The notes beneath the pieces were generated by a model, which was not told the DNA's origin, made no database searches, and was given only the letters and a program-made list of their open reading frames with translations. Positions 23,373-34,679 of a stretch of DNA of 64,000 nucleotides are shown in pieces (the first letter of the stretch is position 1; every line of letters begins with the position of its first letter). Source of the DNA: Scilla litardierei. Lineage: Eukaryota; Streptophyta; Magnoliopsida; Asparagales; Asparagaceae. The stretch is from the NCBI GenBank assembly GCA_030789695.1, contig CM061142.1:279241043-279305042 (forward strand). The letters run 5' to 3'. The translations under genes and the position numbers were made by a program.

Positions 23373-25294
23373 ACGGTTATGCTATAGATCTGTTTCAGCG
23401 AAATTCTTTAAATCTTTAAATTGCTTATTTTTAAACATACAATTTTTTTGTGTTTTAAAAATTGTTTTTGCAACACGAAATTTTTTTTGGGACGATTTAA
23501 TTTTATGCGATAAATATAAATAGGTCTCTAATCTTTAAATGATTTTTAAAAATTTTCTATGAGATATAACAATTTTTCTGAGCATTTAAAAGTTTATGTT
23601 ACTTTAAGGACATATTTTATTTTGGAAATTTAATTCTGGAAATTTAATTCTCTTAAGTTGCATAAAGGTTGGAAATTTTAAAACTTTATTTGAAAGCTTT
23701 TAAAACAATTTCTAATGATTTTAAAAATGTTTTAAAACTGCTTTAATGGATAGGTAAATTATAGAATTTTTTTCATTTTCATAAGACGAAATGATAAATT
23801 AGTTTCTTTTAAAATTACATATAGGTTTCTAGATTATTTATGCGATATTTTTATCTTAGAAATGTTTGTTTAAAATTTTAAAGCCTAGGTTTTAAAATTA
23901 TTTGATAACTTTATGAAACCTATTTTTTATGTGATAAAAAAAATTTAAAATTTAAACTTTTGATCTTTAATTTTAAATGTTAAATTTTAGATTTGCGTGT
24001 TATTAATTATGTAGATAATTTTAACTTGCAAATTCTCATTACATGTCAATACATGAACTTTTAATTTATGCAGATAAATTGGTTGTTTTTAATTTTAATG
24101 GACATGATGAATAATGTATTCATGAACCCTTATAGGTTAGCTATTAAATGATTAAAATTTTATAAGATGAAATTTTAATAAACTAGTGACATGTTACGTT
24201 TTTTATAAACAATTCAACATCAAAACCTAATACAAGATTAGGGTAGTCCCTCTGATTGTCAATCATTTCAATAAAACGTTTAAATGATGATTTTCATAAA
24301 AGACTATTTTTGAAATATGTTGTAATTGTTTTATTTAAAATCATAATTAGATTGGAGTAGCACGTTGGACGAATGAACCTTATAGTTGATAAGGACTCAA
24401 TAAAAATTGTTCAACCAATTCATAAAATTTCGAATTTTAGGATCCACTTGTTGATAAGGATTAACTAGTTTTCTTAATTAAAAGCCATTTAGTTGTTGGA
24501 CGAACATAGAATTGATGAAAACTCCTTCAATGGATCATGATGTCGGTCAATGTGCTTGGCTAAGTTTGCTGGACCACCCTAGCTAGTCTAGGGGCTGAGT
24601 GGTCCTGGCTTAGTCAATTCCCTGGCCGCGTCCGCTGGACCGCAAGGAGTCGAATCATGACTGTGTAAGTCCATCGACTATACCTAAGTCAAATACGATA
24701 ATAATCTTGTTCAAGATAAATCGTAGCCCTCCTTATTTTAGGAGTTGGCAACTGTAAGAAACGTGTAATGGTTGTTGAGCTACACTCAAGCCGTGACATG
24801 ACAATCTTATAGAAATCGATTTCTTGATAAACATCTTGACCTGACTAAAACCGTTGTCTCATCCACCGAGCACCGGTGTAAGTCTAACCAAGAATGTAGT
24901 CTAAGTCTGACCCAAACCGACGTGTCGTGCATACACCGAGAGGCGGGGCAAGTCAGGCTAGACACGAAAACAAGGGTCCGACTAGGCTAGCCATTATGAT
25001 CCGGATGAGCACACTCATGATCACAAATGACTAGGGGTAAAATCGATAGTGAACCATATTTAATATGATTGATGACAAGTTCGTCTACCGACTGCAGCGT
25101 CGGACAACATGTTGAGACGCACTCAAGGTTGTCAGACTCAGGGTAGTCGGATCCCTCTCTCACAAATGTTATTTTATAATAAACTGTTTATTATTATGGC
25201 TTTAATAAATTTAGTGAGAGAATATAGTTTTATTAAAAACCATTAAAACTGTACAATGAACATATACTGACTAAAGTATCTATAAAATTGCAGA
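23373..25294 (+). other. Copia-E untranslated leader
   Basis: About 1.9 kb, very AT-rich to about 24500, then mixed. No coding frame is convincing. The length is unusual but similar to other copia leaders in this window. Confidence 0.65.
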
Positions 25295-25315
25295 ATGGAT
25301 TCGGACCTATGATAT

Positions 25316-26122
25316 ATGGTAGAGAAGAACATTCTAGATGGAACGAACTACAAAGACTGGCTTAGGAACATTAAGTTAGTCCTTTCTCTAGTCGGGATTG
25401 GATACGTACTGTTCGAGGACGCTCCGGAGAAGCCCGATGACGAATCGACCTTCGAGGAAAAGGAAGCCTATAAACTATACCAGAGGGATGCAGAGAAGGC
25501 CAGGTGCCTTACACTAGCTTCGATGAGTAACGAACTTCAAAGGAAGCATGAACATATGGATGTTCAAAGTATGATTCTTAATGCACAAGAGTTATACGGC
25601 AACCGGTCTAGAGCTACCAAGTTCGAAGCCACCAGCAACCTCTGGTGCACAAAGATGGAGACAGGGCACGTACAAGATCATGTCATCAAGATGAACGGGT
25701 ATGTGGAGGACGCCGCCCAGTTAGGTTTTGTCCTGGACAATGAGATGTCCGTGGACATTATCCTTAAGTCTTTAACCCCTGACTTTAAGCCTTTCATCAC
25801 TGGTTTCATAATGATCAGTCTTGAAACAGATCTTCCTGGTCTCCTCAATATGCTTAGGCAGTTTGAGGAAATTGAGCAGAAGCCGACTGCATTGGTTGTT
25901 GGCTCTGCTTCTTCCGACCAGCCGAAAGGCAAGGGCAAGAAGAGGCAGGTCCCGCAACCTGCGAAGGCAAAGAAAGGGAAGAAAAAGGCCAAAGGGGCCC
26001 CATCAAAATCTGAGTGCTTCCATTACCATAAGATTGGCCATTGGAAGAGGAACTGCAAGATTTATCTTGCAGAGAAGAAGAAGGGGCATACTGATGCCTC
26101 TACCTCAGGTACAACAAATTAA
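25316..26122 (+). CDS. Copia-E gag protein
   Basis: 268-residue copia Gag in one open frame. The N-terminal fold carries ILDGTNYKDWLRNIKLVLS, then LASMSNELQRKHEHMD, and LGFVLDNEMSVDIILKSLTP, all typical of the UBN2-type capsid. A Lys-rich stretch (about residues 200-228) precedes the zinc knuckle, which reads CFHYHKIGHWKRNC: the second Cys is Tyr, so metal binding is probably impaired. An in-frame ATG at 25295 is followed after five codons by TGA 25310-25312, so the original start was probably 25295 and translation now could begin at 25316. No pol follows. Gag of this kind could package the RNA while a helper supplies enzymes. Confidence 0.88.
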   Translation: MVEKNILDGTNYKDWLRNIKLVLSLVGIGYVLFEDAPEKPDDESTFEEKEAYKLYQRDAEKARCLTLASMSNELQRKHEHMDVQSMILNAQELYGNRSRATKFEATSNLWCTKMETGHVQDHVIKMNGYVEDAAQLGFVLDNEMSVDIILKSLTPDFKPFITGFIMISLETDLPGLLNMLRQFEEIEQKPTALVVGSASSDQPKGKGKKRQVPQPAKAKKGKKKAKGAPSKSECFHYHKIGHWKRNCKIYLAEKKKGHTDASTSGTTN

Positions 26123-27366
26123 ATTCAATGAAGCGTAATTATTTCCAATCACATAGTATGAGATACTGAGACATCTATGTAATGTATACAGGTGGCTGAA
26201 ATGAAGCGAAGATTGGGAGAAGTTCGGAGGACGGTCGACAATCTGAGCAATCGTTGCTGCTGGGGCCGTTCAAAGACTTCGAGAGACATGATTGAGGAGG
26301 AGCTAATACTAAATTTTAGTTGAATAAAATGTATCATTCCTCCAAATGAAAACAATGATTGAGTGTTCAACACTCAAAGTTTATTTGATAAACAGATTAC
26401 GGTTCATCTTTACGAATCCATTGTTTTAAATGAATGTCTCGGAAATTTCGTTTTCTGTTGAAATTAAAATTTGATTGAGATTGGCTTAAAATTTTCTGTG
26501 ATTGTGGCTTCCTGAGTTGGTTGCTAAAATTCTCGAATTATGATGCGAAGCTTCAGAAATTTTATTTTGGAGCTGACTTAATGTTATAATCAATTGGTAG
26601 TTAAGTATAGGTTCCAAGAGCGTATAAATTGTGTTTGATCACAATTATACGCATATTAAGATTAATTCTTAATAAACTGCATTTGGTTATTAAAGAGTTA
26701 ATATTAAATGTGGTTAAGGGAAAAGTACAGTGTAGGACGTTTGATTGAGTGAGTCAATGTCAAGATTCCTTAAACCTGTCTTGACTTGACTCATTCGTCA
26801 AACCGAACCAGACACTAGTACATTCCATCTAAAGCACCTATCAAATGGTTATGTCTTCATATATACAATCTAAATATGATTTAGATATAATATTGAAGTA
26901 TTTAACCATGTAATTCTTAAAGTCAGTGGGAGCTAGCTCGTATACTTAGTTCCGGTTTCTCGGACTAAGTAAAAAGGAATTTTCAAACTTATTTGAATCA
27001 TCTATATAAAACATTGAATCAAAATTGTTTTGATTTAATCGAATATATAGAGACTTAGGGTGTCAGCATGTACCTGACATGTTAACACAAGAAAATTGGA
27101 ATGAGCTGAGACTGACTTATAGAAATGTTAGACCCTACATCTAGATTGTATAAGCTAATTGTCGCTATACAAAGAAAGGAAAAATCGATCTAGATCATTT
27201 TTCAAAGGATCGACCTTGTGTGATCAAGAGATGTATATATATAATTATCCATTAAAATGCATTGTAGATACTCGTTAGTAAATCCACTCTTTGGTTTGTC
27301 ATATAAATGTCAAAGTGACTGATATGCTATAACAGTATGAGATACCGAGATAAATAGCCTAAGTGC
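26123..27366 (+). other. Copia-E non-coding region where pol would be expected
   Basis: About 1.2 kb with no protease, integrase or RT motif in any frame. The stretch near 27330-27376 (ATGAGATACCGAGATAAATAGC then AAGTGGGAGA) looks like the usual end of a copia element before its 3' LTR. Confidence 0.7.
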
Positions 27367-27376
27367 AAGTGGGAGA
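27367..27376 (+). other. Polypurine tract of Copia-E
   Basis: AAGTGGGAGA directly before the 3' LTR; the same core as in Angela-1. Confidence 0.85.
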
Positions 27377-29225
27377 TGTAGGAGGATATATGCCCATAAG
27401 GCGATTTATCCTAAAGTATATGTCTTGTTCATACTGTATATGGTATCCATTATCCTAAGTATGAAATCGTTTGTATTAATATACTTAGATAATGTCCATA
27501 GACTTATAGTTAGGTCCATACGTACTTAGATAAGATCTCGATTATGAATAGTAAGAGGTTGAATAGAATCGTAAGTCTTAAACGGTTCGTGGTCACAGAT
27601 GTGTCGAGAACTGGATATCGACGCATCGGAAAGACCACTGTGTCTTAGTCTTACCGTAGGGTAATGATGATCTCATAGTCATTCGACTTGGCGAAGTCGG
27701 AGGCGAGACACAGGTGCTCATTGGAGAATGAGTTCACTGAACGACCAACTTAGAGTTGATAAATGGTTAACTTTAACTAAATTGTCTTTAATAACTCTAG
27801 GGTGATGATAGGTAAGCTGGTCCTTAAGACCTGAAGTCATCTGTACGAACCTGTTAATGAACGGTGTAGCTTAGACCCATGATTAGCTTCGAGGCTAGGC
27901 CCATCTGAAAGATCTTAGGTTGGGTTACACCCGAAGCTCTCGAGGCGAGTAGACGACTAAGATGGGAGTCGTCACTTCCGTTAAAGGGAAGTTAGTGTCA
28001 CAGGCTCAGTACGATCTTTGTGTTAATCCTCGACCGGGGTACGTTGTAAGAAGTACAACGTGAATACAACAAAGACCGCCGTATACTGACCAATGTTGTA
28101 TAATGGGGTTGACAGTAAACCATACCCTAGGCCAACAGGGACACAGTCTTGATGAAGGGACTATAGCTAACAGCATTCATCACTGACACATCCAATGTAA
28201 ACCCAACGTCACTTTTGTCAAAGGGTCGACCATGTTATGATGATTCTGAAACAGTGACGACAGCTACTGCTCGTGGTGACCGTCGTCTAGGGGTTCTGAG
28301 CCCCAACCTGTAGTAAGGTCAGGCTATAGGGTCTCACACCGAGTAGCGTTCGTGTCTTAGTAATAGGAAGATTAATTAAGAGAGATTCATTTGATGACAT
28401 TGAATAGTTGATATTCACAAATTTGGTTGTGAACTTAAGTCGTAAATGCAATAGGGACAATGTTGCATTTGATGCAAGCAAAAGATTAAAATGTGTCGTA
28501 AATTGGTTACGACAAATTTAGTAGGAACAAATACATTGAAAAGGGTTACCTGAAAGACGGGATCGTCCCGGTCTAAACACAGGTTCAAACCGCGTCCAAA
28601 TCGGAGCTCAAACGAGCCCAGAAGCGCAATAACAATTCAAGGGAAAGTGGGTTAGACCCATTGGGCTTACAAGCCCATCCGTAAGGGCAAACGGGCACGG
28701 CCCACTGACTGCAGCGGGCGTACACCAGCTGCAGTAGCGGGCACGGCCCGCCCTTGCTCACCTTGGGCGGTCGCGTCCGCTAAGCTTAGCGGGCGCGCCC
28801 GCAACTTAAGTTATTTTAGGGTTTTTGAAACCCCAAATGACGGCTAAGAAAATTGATTATTTGCCCAACTTTGGGTAATTGTTTGAGGGGTCAAACGAAG
28901 TCAAAATTCGTCGCTGTCGGTTCCTACGCATTCACCATTCGAAGCCCTTCGGATTGATAGCTTGTTTGGTGTCTAAAATTTAATGAGTGAAGAGAATTAA
29001 TTAGTTAAAATTTCCTTTTCTGAAAATCTCACTAAACTACAAATTAAGCTAAATTAGCTTAATTGAATTTTCTTCAAATTAGCAATAGTCCTACATTGCT
29101 CACAACGAGAAGAGGAGTGTCGGCTCACTATATAAACAGGGGTGCACTCCCTTCGTTGAAAGATGCACCAAGTCCTCGATCGAGTAGCTCCAGAATTTTA
29201 GAGCAAGCTCGATCGGTGACCAAAC

Positions 29226-29262
<37 letters not shown>

Positions 29263-29762
29263 TCCTATTCTCCGGATTAGTCCTAGCAAGACTACGAAGG
29301 GGGTTTGGATTCGGATCCAGCCGTCTAAGACACGGGTCTATTCAAGTGAAAATTTCTACCGTGTGTGATCGGCTCGGAGGTGAAAGTCTGCTCGGGCGGA
29401 TCGGTTCGAGGGTGCGAGGTGGCTCAGGCGGATCGAGTCAAGGCAGATCGGCTACAAGGAGCATAAGAAGACGGTGCGGTACATCTTGCCTGCTCCAGGG
29501 CCAAGATTCCGGGTATGTGTTTAAGCAATTTTAGTGAAGATTTAATTTTGTCGCTGTAGAATAGATCACTCTTGGGGTGGTCAGATCCACCCCAAGTTGG
29601 CATAGATCGGGCTAGGTTCTGGCTCCCTCAGAGCCTAGCTAAATTGTTTAGCTAGCCTAAAAGTTTTGTTATTTGTTTTTCCGCTACGATTGTATGCCCT
29701 GTGGTCCGTCCGACTTAGGACGGACACAGATCTGAGCTCTGAGGGTCCGCCAAAACCCAACA
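27377..29762 (+). repeat. 3' LTR of Copia-E
   Basis: 2386 bp copy of the 5' LTR with scattered substitutions. It has a (TC)n run at about 29229-29259 where the 5' LTR has an imperfect pyrimidine stretch, and a shorter GC-rich block at 28690-28802. Confidence 0.95.
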
Positions 29763-29767
29763 CGAAG

Positions 29768-29868
29768 CTCACTACCAAACAAAAGGTACGAATGGATTCT
29801 CTAAAAATTTGCTAACGTGTCTACTTAACATCCAGTGTCTCCTCTGGCCGAAGATCGTCCACACCAAA
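29768..29868 (+). other. Gypsy-D 3' end before its LTR
   Basis: The last 101 bp of Gypsy-D internal DNA after Copia-E. No purine tract of the expected kind is seen before the LTR; CTGGCCGAAGATCG is the nearest purine-containing stretch. Confidence 0.7.
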
Positions 29869-30877
29869 TGTTGGGGTCAATTGATATGACCTTAAGGCCA
29901 GCCCATGTAATTGAGGCCCGTATACACTGAAAGCTCGAGCCAACAGCTCTCTGACTATGCAAAATTAACACTAGCCTGAGCAGAAGATCGCCTCTATCCC
30001 GAGAAGCTCGCCTCCCCGTACGACAAGCCTGCCTCCCGGGCTAATCGAAGAAGCTTGCCCTCAATATTCTTGCCATGACATGAAGAAGCTCGCCCACTTA
30101 CCAACAGGGAGCACGGTCAGACATTCTGGAGACGTTGAGCTTGGTCGTCGAGCTTGACTCTCCCCCAGTGCGGCCCGACATAAATATATCTGACAGTGTG
30201 ACGTAGGCTCACCTCCCCTCCGTTAATGCCAGAGGTTAAGGGTGAGAGTTGATGGCTGCCCCTCACGTCTTATTAATGCACCTGACACCGTCTGACACCA
30301 TAAATGCAGAAAATATCCCTGACACAGCTTGCCAACCGATCGCCTCACCACTCGAGTGCCAGCTGGGTTGATTCGACAACTGACAGGATGGCGAGCAACC
30401 GCCTCAGACCTATATATACCCCATCATGCCTCCATAGAGGGGGTTGGTCAGTTAAAATATCTAACTCATTCCCATATTAAAGGTCAGATATCTTCCATAT
30501 ATCTGTGCCTTCCTGATAAGCTTGCCCCACTTCGTCGATCTTTCTTAAGATCACCAAGCGTACCCTACGTATACATTTCATGTCACTTGCTGACTTAAGA
30601 ATCGGAGGCGCTACGGGCTGACAGCCACCCCTGCCTTTCTGACAAGTTGTTCTCCTTGCAGGTAGCTCGTCCCTGCTGTCGATGGTTAAAGTGACCTAGG
30701 GCGACCAACTCCAATCGAAGGGCGACCTACTCCGGTTGACGGGCGACCTTGAGATTCACATCTACAAATCGTCCTCAAATCAAGAAAAGCCTCGTCTGCA
30801 CCCTAAACTTGTAATCATTGTACCCGTGATTGCCCCTAACGAACAAATCTCATTGTGTGCGGATCTGACCCGCAACA
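29869..30877 (+). repeat. 3' LTR of Gypsy-D
   Basis: 1009 bp, starting TGTTGGGGTCAATT and ending GACCCGCAACA. A TATA-like TATATATA is at 30411-30418; the 5' copy has AATAAATCCCC there, so the copy that should drive transcription has a weakened box. Confidence 0.9.
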
Positions 30878-31781
30878 AAAACTTGCATGAAGAGATTCAT
30901 CAATGCATAAGGTTCTATTATAAATCCTATATGCTTTTCTACGTGTAGAATATCCTATAAAAATACCTTCGTCTAATATAGAATCAAACTTATCTAGTGA
31001 ATCCTTAGTGTTCAAAATAAAACATTTACAATCAAAGACTTTAAAAATATGATATACGTGGTATGCGATCATAAAATAATTCAAAACAAGTCTTATTGAG
31101 TTGCGGTCTTACCAAAATTCTATTCAAAACATAACATGTAGTAGCAACGGCTTCCGCCTAAAAATATTTTGGTAAAGACCTATCACATAACATGGTTCTA
31201 GCCCATTCTTGTAATGTTCTATTTTTCCTTTCAACTACACTATTTTATGGTGCGGCTCGAGGAAAATAGAAGTTATGTGTTATACCATCTTCATTTCAAA
31301 ATTTTGTAAATTATTCATTTTCAAATTCTCCTCCATGATCACTACGAATAGTAATAATGGATGAAGACTTTAACTTTTGAATTCTTTTACAGAATAATGT
31401 AAATTCTTCAAATGCATCATTTTTATGTTTTAAAAATAATACCAAGTATATCTTGAAAAATAATCAACAATCACAAATGCATACTTATTATCATTTAAAG
31501 AAGCTATTCTAGAAGGACCAAATAAATCCAAATGTAAAAGTTCAAGTGGTCTTTTGTAGAAATAGCATCTTTCAATTTAAAAGAGGATTTATGCATCTTA
31601 CCATGTTGACATGCAGCACAAAATTGTGTATGAGTAAAAGATATATTAGGCATTATAGAAACTAACTTTTGTTTTGAAATACGTGCCAAATGCTTAAAGT
31701 TTGTCCAAAACGTTTATGCCATAATAACATATTATCTGTGGATGCTAGTAAACAATGATCATTTGAAGTTATTCTCATGCA

Positions 31782-31812
<31 letters not shown>

Positions 31813-32130
31813 ATTCTAACGATTACCTTGAAATAATATATTAGACATGTTAAAGTCATATATAATGCAGCATTCTTTTTTAAAACAATTTTAAAATCTT
31901 TATCGCATAATTGAGAAATGGATAAGAGATTTTGTTTCAAGCTGTCAACAAGGAGCACGTTTTCGATGATTGGCTTAGTTGGATCATCAACTGTTCCAAT
32001 GCCAATAACTTTACCTTTGTTGTTATCACCAAAAGTAACAGTGCCACCATCTTTGAATTGAACTGTTGATAGAAGTTTGATGTTCCTGGTCATGTGTTTA
32101 TACATCCACTACCTAGTATCCATCTTTCTT
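30878..32130 (-). pseudogene. SIRE-C protease and integrase remnant
   Basis: Middle part of SIRE-C pol, in element order right to left. Protease tail at 32105-31782: HMTRNIKLLSTVQF, GGTVTFGDNNKGKVIGIG and [15 protein letters not shown], as in SIRE elements. Integrase finger at 31689-31504 (FCAACQHGKMHKSSF). The decayed DDE core at about 31085-31500 still shows traces such as SDHGGEFEN on the minus strand near 31340. Integrase C-terminal part at 31084-30883 (FILNTKDSLDKFDSILDEG, FIGYSTRRKAYRIYN). Several frameshifts. It is cut at 30878 by Gypsy-D. Confidence 0.85.
31784..31810. repeat. (CA)n microsatellite in SIRE-C
   Basis: About 13 uninterrupted CA units inside the protease/integrase linker. 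It is absent from the matching part of SIRE-A/B, so it arose after insertion or in this lineage. Confidence 0.95.
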
Positions 32131-33325
32131 TTATGGGTACCTGAAAGATAAACAATAAGTATTGATACCCTTTTTATATGGGTCCTTAGGATTAGTCCTT
32201 AGGAAACCAAACCCAAGTAGAGTTTGGTTTCTTCAAATAATTTGAATACAGAATAATATTTTGCATAAAATTAGAAACATATAAATCCTTGTCATATAAG
32301 CAAATGTCTTTAGGAACCTAAATATTATGCAAAATGGTTTACTTAATAAATGTAAGAAAATTGGTCTTCTTTGGAATATGAGTAGTATCCTTTTTCGTAC
32401 TATTAGAAGAATTAGTTTTCTTTACATTAATAAATACATGGCTTTTCTTTTCTAACATAGCATTAACAAAAATATTGGATTTGGAAGTATTCTTATACCC
32501 CAAACCATGTTTATGATTAGCAGGATGTTGTATTCTATGTAAATCATCAAGATTATTCTTTCCTTTATTAAACTTACTAATGCTAGAAGACATAGCATCA
32601 TATTTCAACTTTAGAGAAGAGATATCATTATCTAAAATGGAAATACGTGAAATTATACTATGATTCTCAGATTTGAGAATCTTATTTTCATAAAGCAGTC
32701 TATCATTTTGAGAAGATAATGTTTCCTTATCAATTTATAGACTATCTAATGAAGAAAAAGAAGGGGTTAGTTCCTGATGAGAAAGAACTAATGCTTTATG
32801 TTGAGAATTCAATTTATTTAATCGCATATATAAATCAGTAAACGCTTCAAGTAATTCTTCATTATCTAAAACACTTACATCATTATCATTTTGTGCCATA
32901 AAGCACATATGGGCATTCTCTTCATTAGATTGGTCGTTGACTTCTTCTTCTTCATCTGAAGATGAAGAGTCCCATGTTGCTGCTAGTGCCGTCTTTTTAT
33001 TTTCAAACATCGTATCCTTTCTGAAGTTGTTGAATGTCGTTTCTTTTGGCTTAAGAAGTGGACGATCCTTTTTCATATGTTCAGGCATGTTGCATTGAAA
33101 ATACAAAGAAGCATATGTAGTTATAGGCTTAAAACTTTTAAACTTACCTCTTCTTAGAAACTTTTTGAAGTTTCTTATTATAAGTGCCATGTCATCATTG
33201 TCCATTTCTGAATCATCAGTGTCTGATGAAGTGGCGAAGGCAAGAGTTTTCTTCTTTGAATCTGCTTGTTCTTTACGATCTTGAAGTTGTACTTCGTAGG
33301 CCATCATGTTACCAACGAGGCTTTC
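32131..33325 (-). pseudogene. SIRE-C gag, 3' part
   Basis: Continues the gag begun at 46363 beyond the SIRE-A insertion. 33307-32735 reads MMAYEVQLQDRKEQADSKKK, a decayed zinc knuckle YFQCNMPEHMKKDRP (expected Cys at the first and last positions and Gly in the middle are lost), a Ser/Glu-rich acidic stretch, then LDNEELLEAFTDLYMRLNKL of coiled-coil type. 32608-32339 carries the next part (SKFNKGKNNLDDLHRIQ, HKHGLGYKNTSKS), which corresponds to FNKGKDHLDKIL and HHIGLGYTMG in SIRE-B. A stop after SSLDSL at 32735 and others break the frame. Confidence 0.88.
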
Positions 33326-34075
33326 TGTAATGCCCTACAAGATACTGCACAAGTACTAGAGGGGGGGTGAATAGTACTTTAAAAATAACAAGGAGTATAA
33401 TTCCTAATTATAGTGCAAAAAACTACCAAATCAATTTGCGGAAGCTTAAATTGAATGACAACAACAAAATTAACAATGCTAACAAAAGATGTTACTGGGT
33501 TCGGATCCACCCAAGTCTCCCCGACTTGTTCCCGGTGATCCTACGTCCCAACCACCCGGATCCCCTCCGGATACTTAGGTTAGAAACCCTAACCCAAGAT
33601 TTCCACTATGATATCTTGTGAAAAACCTTCACAAGATCAAATCATACATGCAATGGCAATAGTGAATCCCACAACCCGGGATCACAACCTTCTCTCACAA
33701 CCGAGAGAATCAACAAGCAATATAAATGAGTTTATAATGAAATAAACAATCTTACCACAAAATCCTATACCTTGAGTTTTTCTTACCCAATAGGTGAAAG
33801 GAAGGATTTGAGGAAGATGAAGTCACCAAGACCTAGCACTAAGGAAATGACCAGCAATAGGTGCCTAGGAGTGATTTGGAGACTTGAATCAAGCAAGAGC
33901 TTGAAGAGCTCACCAAGAACAAGCTTCTCTCAATATGGATTCTAGATCTAGAAAGTGAGAGAATGGGTTTCTTGTGAGGAAGAGAGCTTTGGAAATGAGT
34001 GAGAATGGCTATCTCTTTTAATCTCAATGAATCTCTTAATGGCAGCTCTAACCTAGAGAGAAATGACCTAGGTTC

Positions 34076-34085
34076 GTATTTATAG
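34076..34085 (-). promoter_or_regulatory. TATA box of the SIRE-A LTR
   Basis: The + strand reads GTATTTATAG (minus CTATAAATAC). It is conserved at 44743-44752, 49970-49979 and 60699-60708 in the other SIRE-A/B LTRs. The repeat array begins about 55 bp upstream of it in the direction of transcription. Confidence 0.7.
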
Positions 34086-34138
34086 GGTCCCATAAAAACA
34101 ATTTAGGTCAATTCCCAACGGATAGAAATCTGAGGCAA

Positions 34139-34679
34139 CTAGTCGGTCAAAGAACAACCACTGACCGACTAGTTCATCAACTAGTCGGTCAGTCAAACAA
34201 AATGGACCGACTAAGTGAGGAACTGAGAAGAGATAGAAATTCAGACCTAGAAATCTAGTCGGTCCAAGAAGACATTCTGACCGACTAGTTTCACAACTAG
34301 TCGGTCAGTCAGTGAACGTAGACCGACTAAGAGGCAAAATGAAATAGTCTGAATACAAATTGACTTAGTCGGTCCAAGAACAAAAGTTGACCGACTAGAT
34401 TGTCAACTAGTCGGTCACCAAACGTTCTTAGACCGACTAACGATAAACAGTAGCTTAGGAGAAATTTAGTATGAACAGTAAGTCATAACTAGTCGGTCAA
34501 AGAAGCATCACTAACCGACTAATTCACAAACTAGTCGGTCGGTGAGTCAACGTAGACCAACTAACTGTAAACAGTAAGGTGCAAGAAATTAAGGAAGCAA
34601 ACTAGTCGGTCCAAGAAGCGTTGCTGACCGACTAGATCACCATCTAGTCGGTCAGTACTTCTTCTTGTACCAACTAACA
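34139..34679. repeat. U3 array of TAGTCGGTC sites in the SIRE-A 3' LTR
   Basis: Five units about 115 bp apart (starting near 34139, 34254, 34374, 34488, 34604). Each has four sites in the order direct, inverted, direct, inverted: CTAGTCGGTC, about 13-15 bp, TGACCGACTAG, a short gap, CTAGTCGGTC, about 15 bp, GACCGACTAA. About 18 of 20 sites are near-perfect. Direct and inverted sites can pair, so the RNA or single-stranded DNA could fold into a row of hairpins. Copies lie at 44806-45345, 50033-50574 and 60762-61300. Confidence 0.92.

Larger units (their letters stand above)
20855..29762 (+). mobile_element. Copia-E: gag-only copia element with 2.4-2.5 kb LTRs
   Basis: LTR element of 8908 bp with TSD CGAAG (20850-20854 and 29763-29767) inside Gypsy-D. 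It has 5' LTR, Met-tRNA primer site, leader, one gag gene, non-coding DNA, purine tract and 3' LTR. No protease, integrase or RT is present between 26123 and 27366, although both ends are intact. This matches the gag-only terminal-repeat (TR-GAG) class of plant non-autonomous retrotransposons. Gag wording is of the copia Angela/Tork kind. Confidence 0.93.
16373..30877 (+). mobile_element. Gypsy-D: gag-only Ty3/gypsy element, Tat-like, non-autonomous
   Basis: LTR element with TSD AAAAC (16368-16372 and 30878-30882) inside SIRE-C pol. Its own DNA is 16373-20854 plus 29768-30877 (about 5.6 kb); Copia-E fills the gap. It has two LTRs of about 1 kb, a primer site, decayed gag and a tandem-repeat array, but no trace of protease, RT, RNase H or integrase. 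Gag wording and the His-rich finger fit the Tat branch of gypsy. No clear purine tract precedes the 3' LTR. Confidence 0.88.

Noticed and set aside
29063..29368. Frame with a Ser-Leu repeat in the Copia-E 3' LTR
   Set aside because: Translation of a (TC)n microsatellite in the LTR leader region.
33367..33621. 84-codon frame starting NSTLKITRSIIPNY, found four times in the window
   Set aside because: It recurs because it lies in the SIRE-A/B LTRs. It is on the strand opposite to element transcription and matches no protein I know.
34139..34679. The repeat arrays as a CRISPR-like array
   Set aside because: Sites alternate in orientation, spacers differ in length and are themselves conserved between copies, and the array is part of a plant LTR with a TATA box.
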